This document shows, in pieces, positions 24,262 through 37,046 of a stretch of DNA of 64,000 nucleotides. The first letter of the stretch is position 1. Every line of letters starts with the position of its first letter. The translations under genes were made by a program, and so were the position numbers. Under the pieces are notes generated by a model that was not told where the DNA came from, did no database searches, and worked only from the letters and a program-made list of their open reading frames with translations. The stretch comes from Linnemannia schmuckeri (Eukaryota; Mortierellomycota; Mortierellomycetes; Mortierellales; Mortierellaceae), in assembly GCA_029449235.1 (NCBI GenBank), contig JANATG010000007.1, positions 2,480,001 to 2,544,000 of the forward strand, given 5' to 3'.

Positions 24262-25968
24262 AGATCCTTTCTTTCTCTAGAGACAGTGCGAGAGCCGATA
24301 GCATCTCTAACAAATCTAGCGTCTGTATCCTTCCCTTCCTTCCAATGCCTTGATAATCTACCTGCCTACTTTGTATATACTCCGCCTCTCACCTACCTAC
24401 TCAACGGGAAATAAAAGAAACATGAACATCCTTCCTGAACGTTGATTGTACTCCCACCCCCTCGGAACTTGGTGTTTTGGCTCTACTTTCTGCCTTGTTG
24501 GACGTAGTGGAGGGGCTCATTAAAAACGCGATCGGTATTTTTCTGTTGAGATGTGAGCAAACAAACAAACAAACAAAGAACGACAAAACATCTAAGAACA
24601 AAAGATGTTTTGGCAAAATAGCTGTTGGTTAGCGTGTAGAATGTGCGTGGATTGGATGGGAAGAAAGACAAAAGCAAGGAGAGATGAAGTAGGGGGGACT
24701 AGTTTCGCGTATGTTTTGAGCGAAAAAAATGAAGAGGAGGCAAGAGCAAAACAAAAACAACAGATACAAGGGAAGAACAACACCGGAGAGGGCATGTAAA
24801 CATAAACAAAGGAGGAGGAGGTGAAGAAGAAGGCATCCATCACTTTCTTACATGTGTGAAAGAATAGGAGGAAGGGGAGGAGGAAAAAGGAAGGGAGCGG
24901 AGGAAGCACAGCAAGGGTGTCCTTTGTCATGTACGGTTGGCAATCAAGCCGACCACCTTCACTGGGGTTGTCTGAAGTGAGAAAGAGGAGTGCGAAGAAG
25001 CAGATGCGGATCAAAATGGACGGATAATTATTTAGAGGGCGAATGGTTCGATGCGAAATGGACTGTATCCACTGGGCCTCGAATCATGAGGCGACCTTGT
25101 TGTAATTTCTTTTCGTTCAGTTGTGGTTTGTTGGATGATTTTCTTTTATGGGTGGGTGCTCATCTCTCTTTTGAGTTTCTTCGTTTCTTCCTGCCTTCTC
25201 CCCTTTCTTTTTTCTTCGACCATCTCTTCCTTCTCTGTCCCTTCCTCCATCCCTTTCCATCCCTTCTTTTCCTTTCCTTCCTACCTGGTCTTCTAATTCT
25301 TGTTTATTTTGGTGGCCAATCATCACTACCCTACTGGTACATCACTTCACTTTTCTACATTCACTCACATACCTTTTTATTCATTTTTTTATTTCCCAGA
25401 CTGGTCCTGGTGATCATCTCTCCTCTTCGTCTCATTACTCTTACTTTTTCCTCACTCGCTTATTCTCCCCCCCCTTTTTTTTCTTCTTTCCTCTTTAGCT
25501 CTCTCTCTCTCTCTGTCTCTCTCTATCTTTTGCGGCCTTCTCTCGTTCGTGTTGCCACTCACCACTTAACCTTACACATAAAACCCTTTTTTCTCGCTGT
25601 TATTCTTAGCATTCTATTCACCGTTCATCCCTTTCTTGTCCCTTCCTTCCTCTTCCTTTTCTTCGCTCGTCCTCGTCCCCTTCCCTCTGAGACTCTGCCC
25701 TTTGTTATCTCTTTATTTCATACCCATTGACGAACAAGCAACAGCGAACAAGTACAGCCCTCCTCAACAGCAACGACAACACAAGCAATCACTCAGTAAT
25801 CGAACCCCGTATCGCCACTTCCTCTCCTCCTCGCTTCTTCCTTTCTCCTTTTCTCGAAACCTCGCCGACATCCGTTTCTCTCCTCTTGCGCACCACACAC
25901 GCACACTCGTCCAATAACGACCACCCACTAACCCACCTCGCGGAGAAACCGACAACAAGCACACTCAA
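24262..25968. other. Intergenic: 3' UTR and promoter of the adaptor gene
   Basis: AATAAA at about 24410 may be the poly(A) signal of the questin-oxidase-like gene. A strongly C/T-rich stretch (25170-25720) with a CTCTCT microsatellite near 25500 leads into the next ATG. No gene recognised. Confidence 0.45.
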
Positions 25969-28900
25969 ATGGAGAGCATCACACAATGGGACCCAAACAG
26001 GGTGCATCAATGGATGTGTTCCATCGGATTCCCAAACTACGAAAAGCAAATCAAAGGTATACTCTACTCTAACTTTCTCTCACATTCTCGTTTAATGCAT
26101 CCGTTGCTCTCTCATTGTCTCGTTTGCTCTGGTTCTATTTTCTTATCCTAGAGGATGTCTCTCAACTTCTGTTCACACCTTTACAGAGCAACCAAGCGGG
26201 GTTTTGTTTGTACCTTTTTATGAACAAGAAATCAGCGTACTGACCTTTTCTTTTCTTAACTTTCATTACAACAACAACCACAGATAATGGCATCTCGGGC
26301 GACTTGCTGATTCACCTCGATCACGCTGCGCTGAAGGATTTGTCCATCTGGGAGGTGGGGAAGAGACTCCTTATCCTAAAGGCCATTTACCAACTTAAGA
26401 TCTCCTATGGCATCTCGCTCGAAGCTGGAGACTATGTTCCTCCAAGTAAGATATCAGTCCATCATCAACAGCAACATCAACAGCAACAAAACCCCAAAGA
26501 GCAACATCAGCAACTGCGACGACACACTACAGGAGAGAAATAACATCAACAAATCCATCAAAAGAAAAGGAAAAAAAGGGCGGACAAAATAGATGTCGTG
26601 CCCATTGAGAGCAAATGGCTGAATTGGCGTGCATTTGCTGGACGAACCCGCATACAACCAATCGATTCGGATCATTCACTCACTCACTCACTCTTGCATC
26701 TCTCTCCTATCTCTGTCTTATATATCCTTCTCTTCCTTTTTTGTTACTTTTTTCCCTTTCATGACCTGCTCGTGTCACTCTGTGCATCTTTGCCGTTTTG
26801 CTTGTTTTCTTGCTTCATCTCCTTTGTGATACATCCTAGGCGTTGCGTTCGAAAATGTAAGTGTTGGATAAAATGAAAATGCCTGAATATGTGAACCAAC
26901 AAGGAACCGTAGGGGACGATATTGTTCATTTGTGGATGGCCAGCCTGTTCTTTGATAACGAAACTTATCTCCTTGCTCTGTTTCTCTCTCTCTCCTCCCT
27001 CCCTCCCCCTCCCTAATTCCGTTTTCGTTCTTGTAGGAACATAATTATCAAGCAGCTGCAAGTCTAAAGTCAGTCGAACAGGCAGTGCATGAGAAAGGTG
27101 CGTCTCTTTAGTCTTTTAATAATTATCTCTTTTCGGGCCCTGTCTACTCTGTTGGTCTGTCATCATGGAATACAAAGGAAGCAGCAGGATTAATCAGGGG
27201 GCGACACAGAGGAAAATGGGACAAAACGAGAAAGAAAAGGAGAAGCGCATTAACTGAAAAAACGAGGAATTGAGTAACACAGTAACGCCTATCCTTTTGA
27301 CCTTCATCAGAAGCATCGACTCACTTGGATATATAGAGATGCACTCGTTACTGTGTGTTTTTCTTCGAGTATTTGGACCTATCATAGCTGACAAAACCTT
27401 TATTATGGCTTTTGCATTCTAAATAGACAACACGATTCAACATCTCGTGCGGGAAGTCGAGAGGATGTCAAAGGATATGACAAAGCTCAAGGATGAACTC
27501 TGGATCATGCAAAAGGACCAAAAAGTAATTACCAGACAACCTATTTGTTTAAGCATGCAGGAACTGAAAGGCCAAGAAAATGCCCGTGGAAAAATACCGC
27601 GCTCGTTTTCCTGTGCAACATGACTAATCCCAACCGAACTTGCTTTTCGGTTTCGCTCTATTTGCTTTTCGACTTAGCCGCTACCGGAACCCAGCCCTGC
27701 ACCTGCATATTCAAAGTTTGCGGCCAACGGACAAGCATCATCTTCGTCTTCATCTTCGGCCATGCTCTCGGCATCACAATCAGCACATGGGAACAACGCA
27801 GGCTTGCCTCCTCAGTCACCCATTCACGCTTCACATGCGCATGCGAGCAGCTCGTCCAGATCGCCAATTTACTCAACAGATTCTGGGTTTCACTCTGTGC
27901 CCAGTTCACCACACTCGCCAGGCGATACGCGCGGACGTGGAGGATCAACCATGGACACACACGAGGTATGACAACATTGATATAAAGAAACGGAGCCGGA
28001 GGAATAACAAGGAAAAGAGAAAGCATCGTGCAAATGTCAGGAACAACGTGCCAAGTGCGTGCGGTCCGTGTCCATAAGCACACTATTCTAACCCCTTTGT
28101 TTATTATATTTCTATCATTGTTTATTTCACGTGCTGGATATTATTGATGAGCAGGAAGGAAAGGCGATGGGATCTCCTGGAGTGGATGGTGCTGGAGCCA
28201 TCAAGGTATATGGTCAGAAACCGTCAACGCGGGATCCAGTGGATGCTTTCAAGAGTTTCAGGATCTCCCAGGATGATCCTTGTCACAAGGTGTTACCCGC
28301 TGCCCTGAAGAAGTATAAGATCAACGACGACTGGCGACAATATGCTCTCTTCATTTGCTACGGCAACACAGGTTTGTCTATTTTTTAAGACTTTGTGTTA
28401 CAGGATTGGGACATGCTCTTAGGAATAATCGTTGTTGTTGTTATGGCACAGGCCAAGCGTATGAACTAATCAATGACATGTTAATTTTTCACATGGAAAT
28501 CGTATTAGAGCGCATTTTGACGTACAACGACAAACCATTGCTTCTGATGAAGCAGCTCAAGGAAAAGAAGGAGAACCCGGTGTTCATGTTGAAGCATATC
28601 AAACAAATGAAGTCACCAGCCGCCAGTGCACCCTCACCACCCAACTCGCACCCACCACGAAAGAGCTCGGACATTTTGAATAAGGAGCTTCCCTTGCCTC
28701 CAGAGGCCCTATCAGCTTCGTCGGCAATCGGCGGATCAAGTAGTAATTCCCTGTCACCCACAGGAGGAGGATTGAGCACACATACCAACGGACACCACTC
28801 TTCGCTTGCTCGGTCAGGAACCACGGCCTCCATGCGGACCTCCAGCAAAACCGCCGCTACCACCAGTACGTCTTCATTTCTTGTTTCTTCTGCACTTGTC

Positions 28901-29596
28901 ATTCTTGTTTTTAAGATATCAAATTCTAATAGTATTCTAATTTTGCTTATTTGAATCAGCGTCAGCGTCGACATCGCTGAACCAGACTACAACAACATCT
29001 AATGGATCATCGACGGGAAGCAATCAGCTCAAGTCAGAGTCATCTTCAGCGTCAGCCCTGGGAGCAGTTGTGGGACCCAAGCCCGACAACTATGTACAGG
29101 AGACTGTCGAGGCATCAGGAATGGCGGTAGCGTTGTACGAGTGGGAGGCCAAGCGAGACGACGAACTGAACGTCAAAGTCGGCGACGTGTTCAAGATCAA
29201 GAGCAAGGGACACGGATGGTGGGTTGTGCAGCGTGACGAGGAGATTGGATGGATCCCTGCCAGTATCTTGTCTGAGAGTTCTTCTGAGGACGGCTACTTT
29301 TCTGCGGAGGGAGTTGCTATCTTTGACTTTACAAAGACTGGACCTAATGAGCTCAGTATCAAAACTGGCGACAAACTCGTAAGTTTTTGTTCCCTTTCTT
29401 TTCACATTTCCTGTTGCGTTGTGTGTTGAGTTGTTGTTATCTCTGTATAATTTACCGACATGTGTATTTTCCTGATTTGGATATGTATGACAAATTATAG
29501 AAAATCTTTCGACGACACCAGCACTGGCTGTTGGCGACGTGTGAAGGACAGCGCGGATGGGTTCCAAGTTGGTTCGTCAACCTGGACTCACAATAG
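25969..29596 (+). CDS. Ste50/Ubc2-type MAPK adaptor, SAM-RA-SH3-SH3
   Basis: Ten exons: 25969-26056, 26284-26445, 26840-26856 (17 nt), 27037-27097, 27427-27524, 27678-27965, 28155-28371, 28509-28865, 28960-29378 and 29501-29596, giving 600 residues with all phases consistent. Residues 5-75 are a SAM domain (WDPNRVHQWMCSIGFPNYEK, then GISGDLLIHLDHAALKDL). A short coiled coil follows (VREVERMSKDMTKLKDEL), then a Ser/Pro-rich linker. Residues about 253-345 are a Ras-association domain (IKVYGQKPSTRDPVDAF, YALFICYGNTERIL, NPVFMLKHIK). Two SH3 domains close the protein: about 484-537 (VALYEWEAKRDDELNVKVGD, GWIPASIL) and 543-597 (IFDFTKTGPNELSIKTGD, GWVPSWFVNL). Yeast Ste50 has only SAM and RA; basidiomycete Ubc2 also carries C-terminal SH3 domains. 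The known role is to link Ras-like GTPases and Ste11-type MAPKKKs in mating, filamentation and stress signalling. A poly(A)-signal-like AATAAA lies near 29658. Confidence 0.9.
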
Positions 29597-29782
29597 CAGA
29601 CACCGTTTTCTCACGATAACCATTACCGCCACTGCTATCCTCTTTCGAAGGAGGAGCAATAAAAAAAAAAAGTCGCTCAAGGACACTATACCACCACACC
29701 TACACACATATTGAGAAATTAGTCCACTGTTGAAGTTGTTATACTATTTATCATACTTTGGCTGAGTGTCTGAGGAACCACT

Positions 29783-32626
29783 TTAGATATCCTCAGAGCC
29801 CTCGGCGGCGTTGGCTTGGACCCAGTCACGTGCAATGGGGCCCAAAAGATGATCAGGTACTCCAAAGGCGTCAACGAGAGGAGTTACATTCTCGTGGACC
29901 CTGTGCAACAACCCTCCAATAAGGTCTCGGATCCGTTCCTGGACGGGTTCATCCAAGTAACGTCTTCGGATCATGTTCTGGTCCATGTCGAGTTTCCACA
30001 GTGCATGGAGTTGGCGGATAAGTGTCAAGGGTGAAACTCCGTTGTTGGCGGAGGAGAAGGAGAGTTTTTCTTGGGTGATGAATTCGGAAAGGATCCAGTG
30101 CTCGATCACGGCGCGCGCGAATTCCTGTGAAAGTGCCGAATGTATATCCAGGATCTTGTCGAGACCAATGTTGGGTGTGCCTTGGGCCTTGGCGTGAGCG
30201 CGAGTGAGTGCGATGGCTGCGTGGAGGCGTTGGGCGGAGGCATGGATGTGGTGTTGGAAGAGGTCGAGTTGGAATTTTGGGGAAAGGAGGGTGGAGTCGG
30301 AGAAGTGTTGGGAGGTGAAGAGGTGCGGGTTGAAGGTTGAGAGGGCTGAAATGCGGGTGGGTGTGTAGTCGTTGATGCAGCCTTTTGCGACTGTGATCAG
30401 CATCACCTGGTTATCTCCTACAAGTGAGGGCCGGTTGGAAAAATAATAAGGAGGAAATGTGCACGTTAATTAAATGAAGAAAAGAAAAAAAAAAAGCTTT
30501 TTGTTCCCTTGTTATTCAAAACAGCCTTGTTTGCTTTGTTTACCCTCATAGGTGGCCATGACATCGCAATCGGCTTTCATCTGCCCGATCCGATTAGAAG
30601 ACTTCAGTCCTTGGCCGCCACAGGCTTCACGAGTCGCCTGGAGGGTGTCGAGGAGATGCCAAGTGTGCAAGGATTTCAAGCCTGAGGAGATAACGTGAAA
30701 TTGTTTGAGGAGTTTGAGATCGGATTTGTCGCTGTCCCGCAGGCGAGCGATGGCGCGGGCTGCAAAGTGTTGTGCGTATGTTTGCGCGAGGAGAGGGTAC
30801 AGCCGTCTCTATTCGGTGCATTGTAAGTGAGAAAGAAGAGTGATGTTAATAAAAAAGTAAAAGAAAAACGTGTTCTGGTCTATACATGCCATTCAACCCC
30901 GAAAAGGTGCAGAAGGAATGACACAAAATATAACATACCTGATGAAGCTTGTAGTCCATGATGAGAGTCTCCAACTCTCCAGCCTGCCGCGCCCCAAACT
31001 GCCGCCTCGTCTGCCCATATCTAATCGCAATCGTCAATGCAGTTTTCGAGATATTATCCGAACTGATACTCAACCCCACTCGTCCCTCTGACAAATTCAC
31101 AAGCTGCCCTCCAAACCGTTGATCGTTATTATCTCCAAAGAAACTCTCATAAACTCCTTGCTCATTTACACCACCATACTTGTCCAAACACATGTGTCTG
31201 GGAACTCGGACATGATCGAACCAGAGTCGGCCATTGTCGACACCATTGAGTCCAGATTTGGAACCACAGTTCTTGATAGTGACACCTGGGAGTGGGGAGC
31301 GCGTGGCGAGGTCACGGATGGGAATAAGGAAGGCGTGGATGCCTTTGTGGGAAGGCGAATGTGTGGGATCGGTGGGATGAGGGACATAGAGTTGGGCCCA
31401 GACTACGGACATGTATGCCGTCTCTGCCGCCGCTCCAATCCAGTACTATTTGTATTTCACGGGAAAGGGTAAAGAAAGATGGTTTGGTATGGTTTGCTTT
31501 GTTTTGACATGGAAGCCCAATTGAAAATAATGATGCAAATAAAGGTGGGCTGGATAGTTACCTTCTGAGCGGTGGTGTTGGGGGTGTTGATAATGTAGCA
31601 TCCTTCCTTGACATCCCAATGCGCCTCTGTCTCAATGCCCCTTGGATTACTTCCATGTCCCAATTCTACTCCATACGAAACAAGAAGAAAGAGAGCATGT
31701 AATGCATGATTACATTAGTAAATAACATCCCATACTTCAACACAGTCACTCTTCACATCACATTAATGTCAGTTTAACAATTGGATGGTTCACAACAAGA
31801 AAAAAAGAGACTCACCAGTGAGGGCGAAGCAGCCGGGGACTTCAAAGGTATCGGCGAGGGGCAACCACTTGTTCTGAAGGGCCTCGGAGCCGAGTTCACG
31901 GATGGATCCGTAGTAGAGTCCGAAATGGGCGCCGTTCATAGTCGAGAGGCCGTTGTCGAAGTATGACAATGCATCCTGGATCTGCATAAACTTGTTCGTG
32001 TCAATGTTCTCTCTGGGTCACATGAAAGAGAGAAACGGATATAGAGAAAAGCATTGATGGGTTAGTTGTAGGTCAGATAGTTTGGATGGTATTGGAAAAA
32101 GGGAAGAGGTGCGGCGTTGTGAAATCATTTACTTCAATCCTGGGAAAAATATGCGCAAGAAGAAAGTGAACTTACTTCGGCTCGGTCCAAGTGGGGCGAA
32201 AACCCAGTTTGGCGAGGTGGCGAGTTCGCTCTTGGTTGCGGGTGACCAATTCTTCCTTGGTGACATTATATTGGTACTCGAACAACGGATGCTTCATTTG
32301 CTCGAACATCTACTCATTATCATGTATTGTGTCAAAGGACAAGTAAAAGAAGTTATTAGTTAATCCTTCGCAAGTGAGCATCGAATGCCATTAAAAAGGA
32401 GACAAATTTTAACAGAGCAAAGAGAAGAATTAAGTACCCATTTGCGCCAGGTCTGGTCTTTGCCGTCAAGAAGGATAGAGAGGGCATCAGCGTGAAGTTG
32501 GACGGGCGGGAGAGAGGTCTCGAGGATCTCGGTGACGGGGTCTCGTGGGGTCGAAGTGTCCAATTGGGCTGAGAGGCATGCCAGACGCAACTGAGCCTTG
32601 CTTACTGCAGAGTTGTTGTTGGTCAT
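29783..32626 (-). CDS. Acyl-CoA oxidase (peroxisomal beta-oxidation)
   Basis: Seven exons, written 5' to 3': 32626-32438, 32309-32176, 32012-31816, 31665-31562, 31445-30939, 30808-30544 and 30417-29783, giving 676 residues, the normal length for the family. It would catalyse the first, FAD-dependent step of peroxisomal fatty-acid beta-oxidation, producing H2O2. Landmarks are FALTELGHGSN (flavin and substrate contacts), EGCYIINTPNTTAQKYWIG, GRVGLSISSDNISKTALTIA, the RRQFGAR loop, and TREACGGQGL with the expected catalytic Glu at residue 438, followed by YEGDNQVML. The C-terminus (EGSEDI) is not a PTS1. Instead residues 14-22 (RLACLSAQL) fit the PTS2 pattern R-L-x5-Q-L. Start chosen as the first ATG, which places PTS2 at the N-terminus. 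It is divergent to the sorting-nexin gene, with a shared 1.2-kb upstream region. Confidence 0.92.
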
Positions 32627-33819
32627 AGTACTTTACTTCCTGAATGAAGAAATAAAAATGAGGGAAGGAGTAAAAGGGGCGGAGTGAGGAACAAATGGAG
32701 TTAAAAAAAAAAAAAAAAAAAAAAAGGATTAGGATGGAGGAAGAGGAGGCTGCTTATAAAGGATGAAGAGAAGAAGGTGAATGAGCAATTCAAGAAAAGA
32801 AGTAAAGATGGGCGACAGACTGACACAACCATTGGGCAGTGAACCTTGGTGTGCCAGCCGGCACGCACACAGTAAACCCTGTTTTATCGTGAGAGCCGAT
32901 CGGATTTTTTTTGTCTATGTACACAAACAAACAAACAAAATGACCAAAAGGAAGCGCATTCCAAATCCATTGCATGCTATGAGTGAATATAAACATATAA
33001 TGGACCGGAGAACCGAACAACAAGACAAAAAACAACACGGTAGCAACAATAGTCATTATGGTGGGTTTGATTCATGACCCAATATTTCTTTGTGATTGTA
33101 AACAGAGGCCCAGGAAACGAACCGGTCCTCTACCGTGCCTTTGCCTGGTGTATGAATTCACTTTTATTGTCTGGAATTGTGTGAGGCGCGGCTGGGAAAT
33201 TAGTCAGTTAGCCGACCATGGTGCGAAGTACAAGGGCTTGGACCTTCTTTGCACCAACCTTTCATTGATGATGATTTTTTTTTCTTTGTACAAGACGTAT
33301 GAAATGAAGTGCACAGTCATGGCTGTTAAGTAGAAAAGGAGATTCTCGGATTGGATAGAGGAAAAATAGGAGGAAGGGGCCAAAGGAAGCTGTAGTTGCA
33401 TTGGTAATTTGTAACGATGAAGGAAATACGAGCACAGATAAAGCAATGGCTTGGTTTCTCAAGGTTCATAGGCATGGTATTTTCTCCACACAAGTTAGGA
33501 GTGTTCTCGACACTCCGATCGGTTCGACTCCACGCAATTAAAGTTGGTGGCGTGCTTTCGGTGCACGTGACTCATGGGATGCCGTGACTTTGGAATAATC
33601 TGGATACAACCAGCCAGCATGAACAGTACCCCAGTACAGCCTAGCTTGCATACAACATTTTTTCGCTCGACCAGCCCTTCCTTTCTCTTTTCCTTCTTTC
33701 TTTTCTGTTTCTTTTCACAACAGTGACAACAACTACGACCACACCAACTTTACTCTTGACAGCAAGAAACAGCGACAACAACACCCAGCTGCTTCAACTT
33801 GACAAAGCAAGAAAACAGA
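32627..33819. promoter_or_regulatory. Divergent promoter region, acyl-CoA oxidase and sorting nexin
   Basis: 1.19 kb between two head-to-head start codons. Contains A23 at 32703-32725 close to the oxidase start and a C/T-rich stretch (33670-33720) before the sorting-nexin start. No specific factor site is claimed. Confidence 0.5.
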
Positions 33820-35486
33820 ATGAGCACAGTGGACGACAATGACGACGGCATGACTGCCTCCTTCTCCGCCTCAACCTTCGAGTCCGAAGTCAACGACCCC
33901 TGGACCGCCACCACCCGCGGGGGGCTCAACCCCATGGACCTCAGCACCATCCTCTGTACGCTTCTTATTATCTTTTTCTTTATTCAATTGCAGCAACGAC
34001 ACCGGATCCATGTTTTTTTTAGTCTTTGAGGCATCACAACAGTCTGACACAAAATTGCTCTTATTCTATCAACGTGTGCAGCAGGAATGCCATTGCCAGC
34101 TATTTACACAACAGCATTCGACTTGGCCCAACCTTCAGGAGGAAAGGTCACTGTTCTGGCTCTAAACAAGATCTTGGCCGTCAGCGGTCTTTCTCCAGCA
34201 ACCGTCGACAAGGTATATACATGATCTTTACCTTTCTTTTTTTTTCTACTTTTCATCGAGTGCACCCTTTACATTTCACTGCTGACCCTTCTTTGCCAAG
34301 CAAAGTGGGTTGTGAATAGGGGATGGATGATGATGGCTGATGGGGGGGGGGGGGGGAGGGAGGGTTGCGCAGGAAAATTCACTAAAAATGAAATCACACT
34401 CATAGTGTTTTGTTGCCCCTGATTCCTTCAGGTGGACTAAAATAATGTGACATGTGTTCTCTGACACACCTCTTCTTTTTGTATGCGTTATCGTGTCTCT
34501 TTTGACCGGCGTCTCCGTCGCTGTTGTAGATCCTGAATATTGTCGTTGCCCCAACACGATCAAGGATCACAAAGGGAGAATGCAGCGTCGCGCTGGCTCT
34601 TGTGGCGATGGCACAAAAGAACATGGAGCTCACTATCGAAAACCTGACCGCTCATCGTGAAGGTATCTAGGATAATGTTCTTGCACTAATTGCTTTTTTT
34701 GTTGTGGTTGTTGATGCCCAAAACAGGTTGTTCAATGCAGATGAAGTCCAACGCGAACTAACGACCCACGCCCTCTCTTTATTACATTATCGTTTTTTGC
34801 CCTCATCTTGTTTTTCAGACTTGCCGATCCCACATTTGCCAGGGTTAGAAAATATCGACTTTGGGAGTGCTGTGGATACCTCAGGAATGTATGCAACCTC
34901 ATCGTCTTTACCCAAGGGCCACCCTGTGAATGTCGGTAGCAGCATATCAGACCCCTGGAGGACATCGACCTACAAAGGAAACGGATACCCACCTCCACCA
35001 TCGTATCTCGCCTCACCGCCTGTTCCTTCTGCTGACGTTTCAGGGCTAAGTTCGGACGAAGCTTCAGGGAGTAGCCAGAGGGATGTTCACTTATGGTTCT
35101 TGAACCTGGATGTTATCAGGATTACTTTTGCCCCAGAGAAGGAGGGAATTTTTTTGTTCAGGCATACCAACTACATTGTTGAATCTAAAGTAAGTTTTAG
35201 TCGAGAGGATGTATTGCTGTGTGTATAATGTGGTACTGGCAGAGGAAACTAATGACTGTCTTCTTCTTTCGACTTTAACTACTGTACTTACTAGGCCCGT
35301 CAAACGACAGTGATCAGGAGGTACAGCGACTTTTGGTGGTTACTGGATATCCTCGCCAAGAGGTTCCCATACAGGATCCTCCCTAACCTTCCACCTAAGC
35401 GACTCGGAGGTACTCTATGGTTCTTTGCTCCCTTATCGACATTTATGCTCCCCTTCATGCATAATGATGTGATACTTTGCGCTTTT

Positions 35487-35521
<35 letters not shown>

Positions 35522-36870
35522 CTAAATCTAACTGGCAATTTTTTCTTGACAATACATAGTAGCGGACGAAGTGTTCTTGGAGAGGCGGTTGCGGGGATTG
35601 ACAAGGTTTATGAATGCGTTGATGAGGCATCCTGTTTTGAAGAATGATCCATTGGTAATTTCTTTCTTAACTGAGCCAGTTGTAAGTATCGCACTTTTTC
35701 CTTATGTTGTCTTTATTTTTTGTATTGTTGGGAGCCTTTTGACGTGGTATTTACTTTTTTATCAAAAATTTCCAATAGGAGCTAGCGCTGTGGAGGAAGA
35801 ACGTGGTGATTTCAACAGAGGACGAGTTCAAGGCAATGTTGCCCATCTCGGAGAGCCTGATGAAACAGGTGCCCTTGGATCTGGAATTGCAGCTAGAGAG
35901 CATCAAGAGGCGGTTGCCTGCATCGGTCGAGTACTACAGGAGCATGGTTCATGTCATGGACAGAGTTCAGAAACGGACAGAGGCCAATGCAGGCGACTAC
36001 ATGCGCTTCAGCCTTGCACTAAAGTAAGTCGCCGTTGCGTTGATGGAAGTCTGTCATCTTCTTATTTTTGGACCAACAACTAAGAATACTGACACTTTCA
36101 CTTCTACTGCATGGATATAGTGCGCTGGCGGATTGCGAGAAGCATTGTCACGTCGAGGAGTGCTACAGCTGTGGACAGTTGAGTCAAGGATACGGCAAGA
36201 TTGGGTCTCATTTAGGTCAGGCCTCCAACGTGTTGGAAGAGCAAGCCAGGGCAACACAACGCGGGGTCGTTGAAGATTTGAAACGACATCGCGATCTGTT
36301 GGTGTCAGTCATGGAATTGCTGCAGAGACGTGAACGGGCGAGGGAGGGTGGGTTGGTCGAGATGCTGAAGAAGCGGATCACAAACCAGGAACAGAAATTG
36401 ACACATCTCAGGACCACGGCGGCAGCTACTGCTGCAGCTGCTGCGAGGACTGAAGGTGGTGGAGATGGGGGGTATGGAGGCAGTGAGCCTGGGATATATG
36501 ATGCACAGATCGAAAAGCTTGTCCAGAATATTCAGTCGGTAAATAGAGTGTCTCACTTCTTATGCGTGTTATTGCCCTCATTCACGCCTTGAATCCACAA
36601 ACAACACACGTCCTGACTTCACCCTCTTTTTTTTCCCCAATCACGTAGGACCGCGCGGAGCTGGAGACACAGAGTCAGAGGGCGATCTTGATAAATCATA
36701 CGCTATGGATGGAGGTCTTGTTTTACCATAAGAACCAGGCCTCGATTGCGGCCATCTACCAGAACTTTGTGCACGAACAGATCAAGACCAGCCAGAGCCT
36801 TACGGACACTTGGGAGTCACTCTCTCCGATTGTGCATGACCTTCCCATGGAGGTCAATGCATTCAATTAG
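33820..36870 (+). CDS. MVP1: Sorting nexin, Mvp1/SNX8 type (PX-BAR)
   Basis: Nine exons: 33820-33955, 34082-34212, 34530-34662, 34819-35189, 35295-35409, 35560-35681, 35779-36023, 36121-36538 and 36649-36870, giving about 630 residues. The N-terminal part holds the EH-like helical region typical of fungal Mvp1 (VTVLALNKILAVSGLSPATV, ITKGECSVALALVAMAQKN). A disordered linker follows, then a PX domain at about 225-335 with the PI3P-binding RRYSDFWWLL, LPNLPPKRLG and FLERRLRGLTRFMNALMRHP. The remainder is a helical BAR-like region (ELALWRKNVV, QVPLDLELQLESIKRRL, YDAQIEKLVQNIQSDRAEL). Mvp1/SNX8 acts on endosomes in retrograde and vacuolar sorting. The exon 6 acceptor is a tandem TAG-TAG, so the protein may gain or lose one Val. 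Intron 5 has a T tract of about 29 nt. Confidence 0.92.
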
Positions 36871-37046
36871 CCTGGTGGAGACAGTTGGATGGAGAAAAAA
36901 GAGAAGCATACCCTTATGATACGATACGAAATAAAACAACAAAAAGCCTTCAACGACGGCAAGGCGACAAATGTCAAAATATATGATACATCTTTCTACT
37001 CTTCCTTGTTGTGTATACCGCAAAACCGACGCGCAGCCCGCATAGG

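Noticed and set aside
28452..28508. Extra exon sequence reading GQAYELIND in the Ste50-like gene
   Set aside because: It would insert into the RA domain; using the later TAG acceptor gives an uninterrupted GNTERILTY segment in the same phase.
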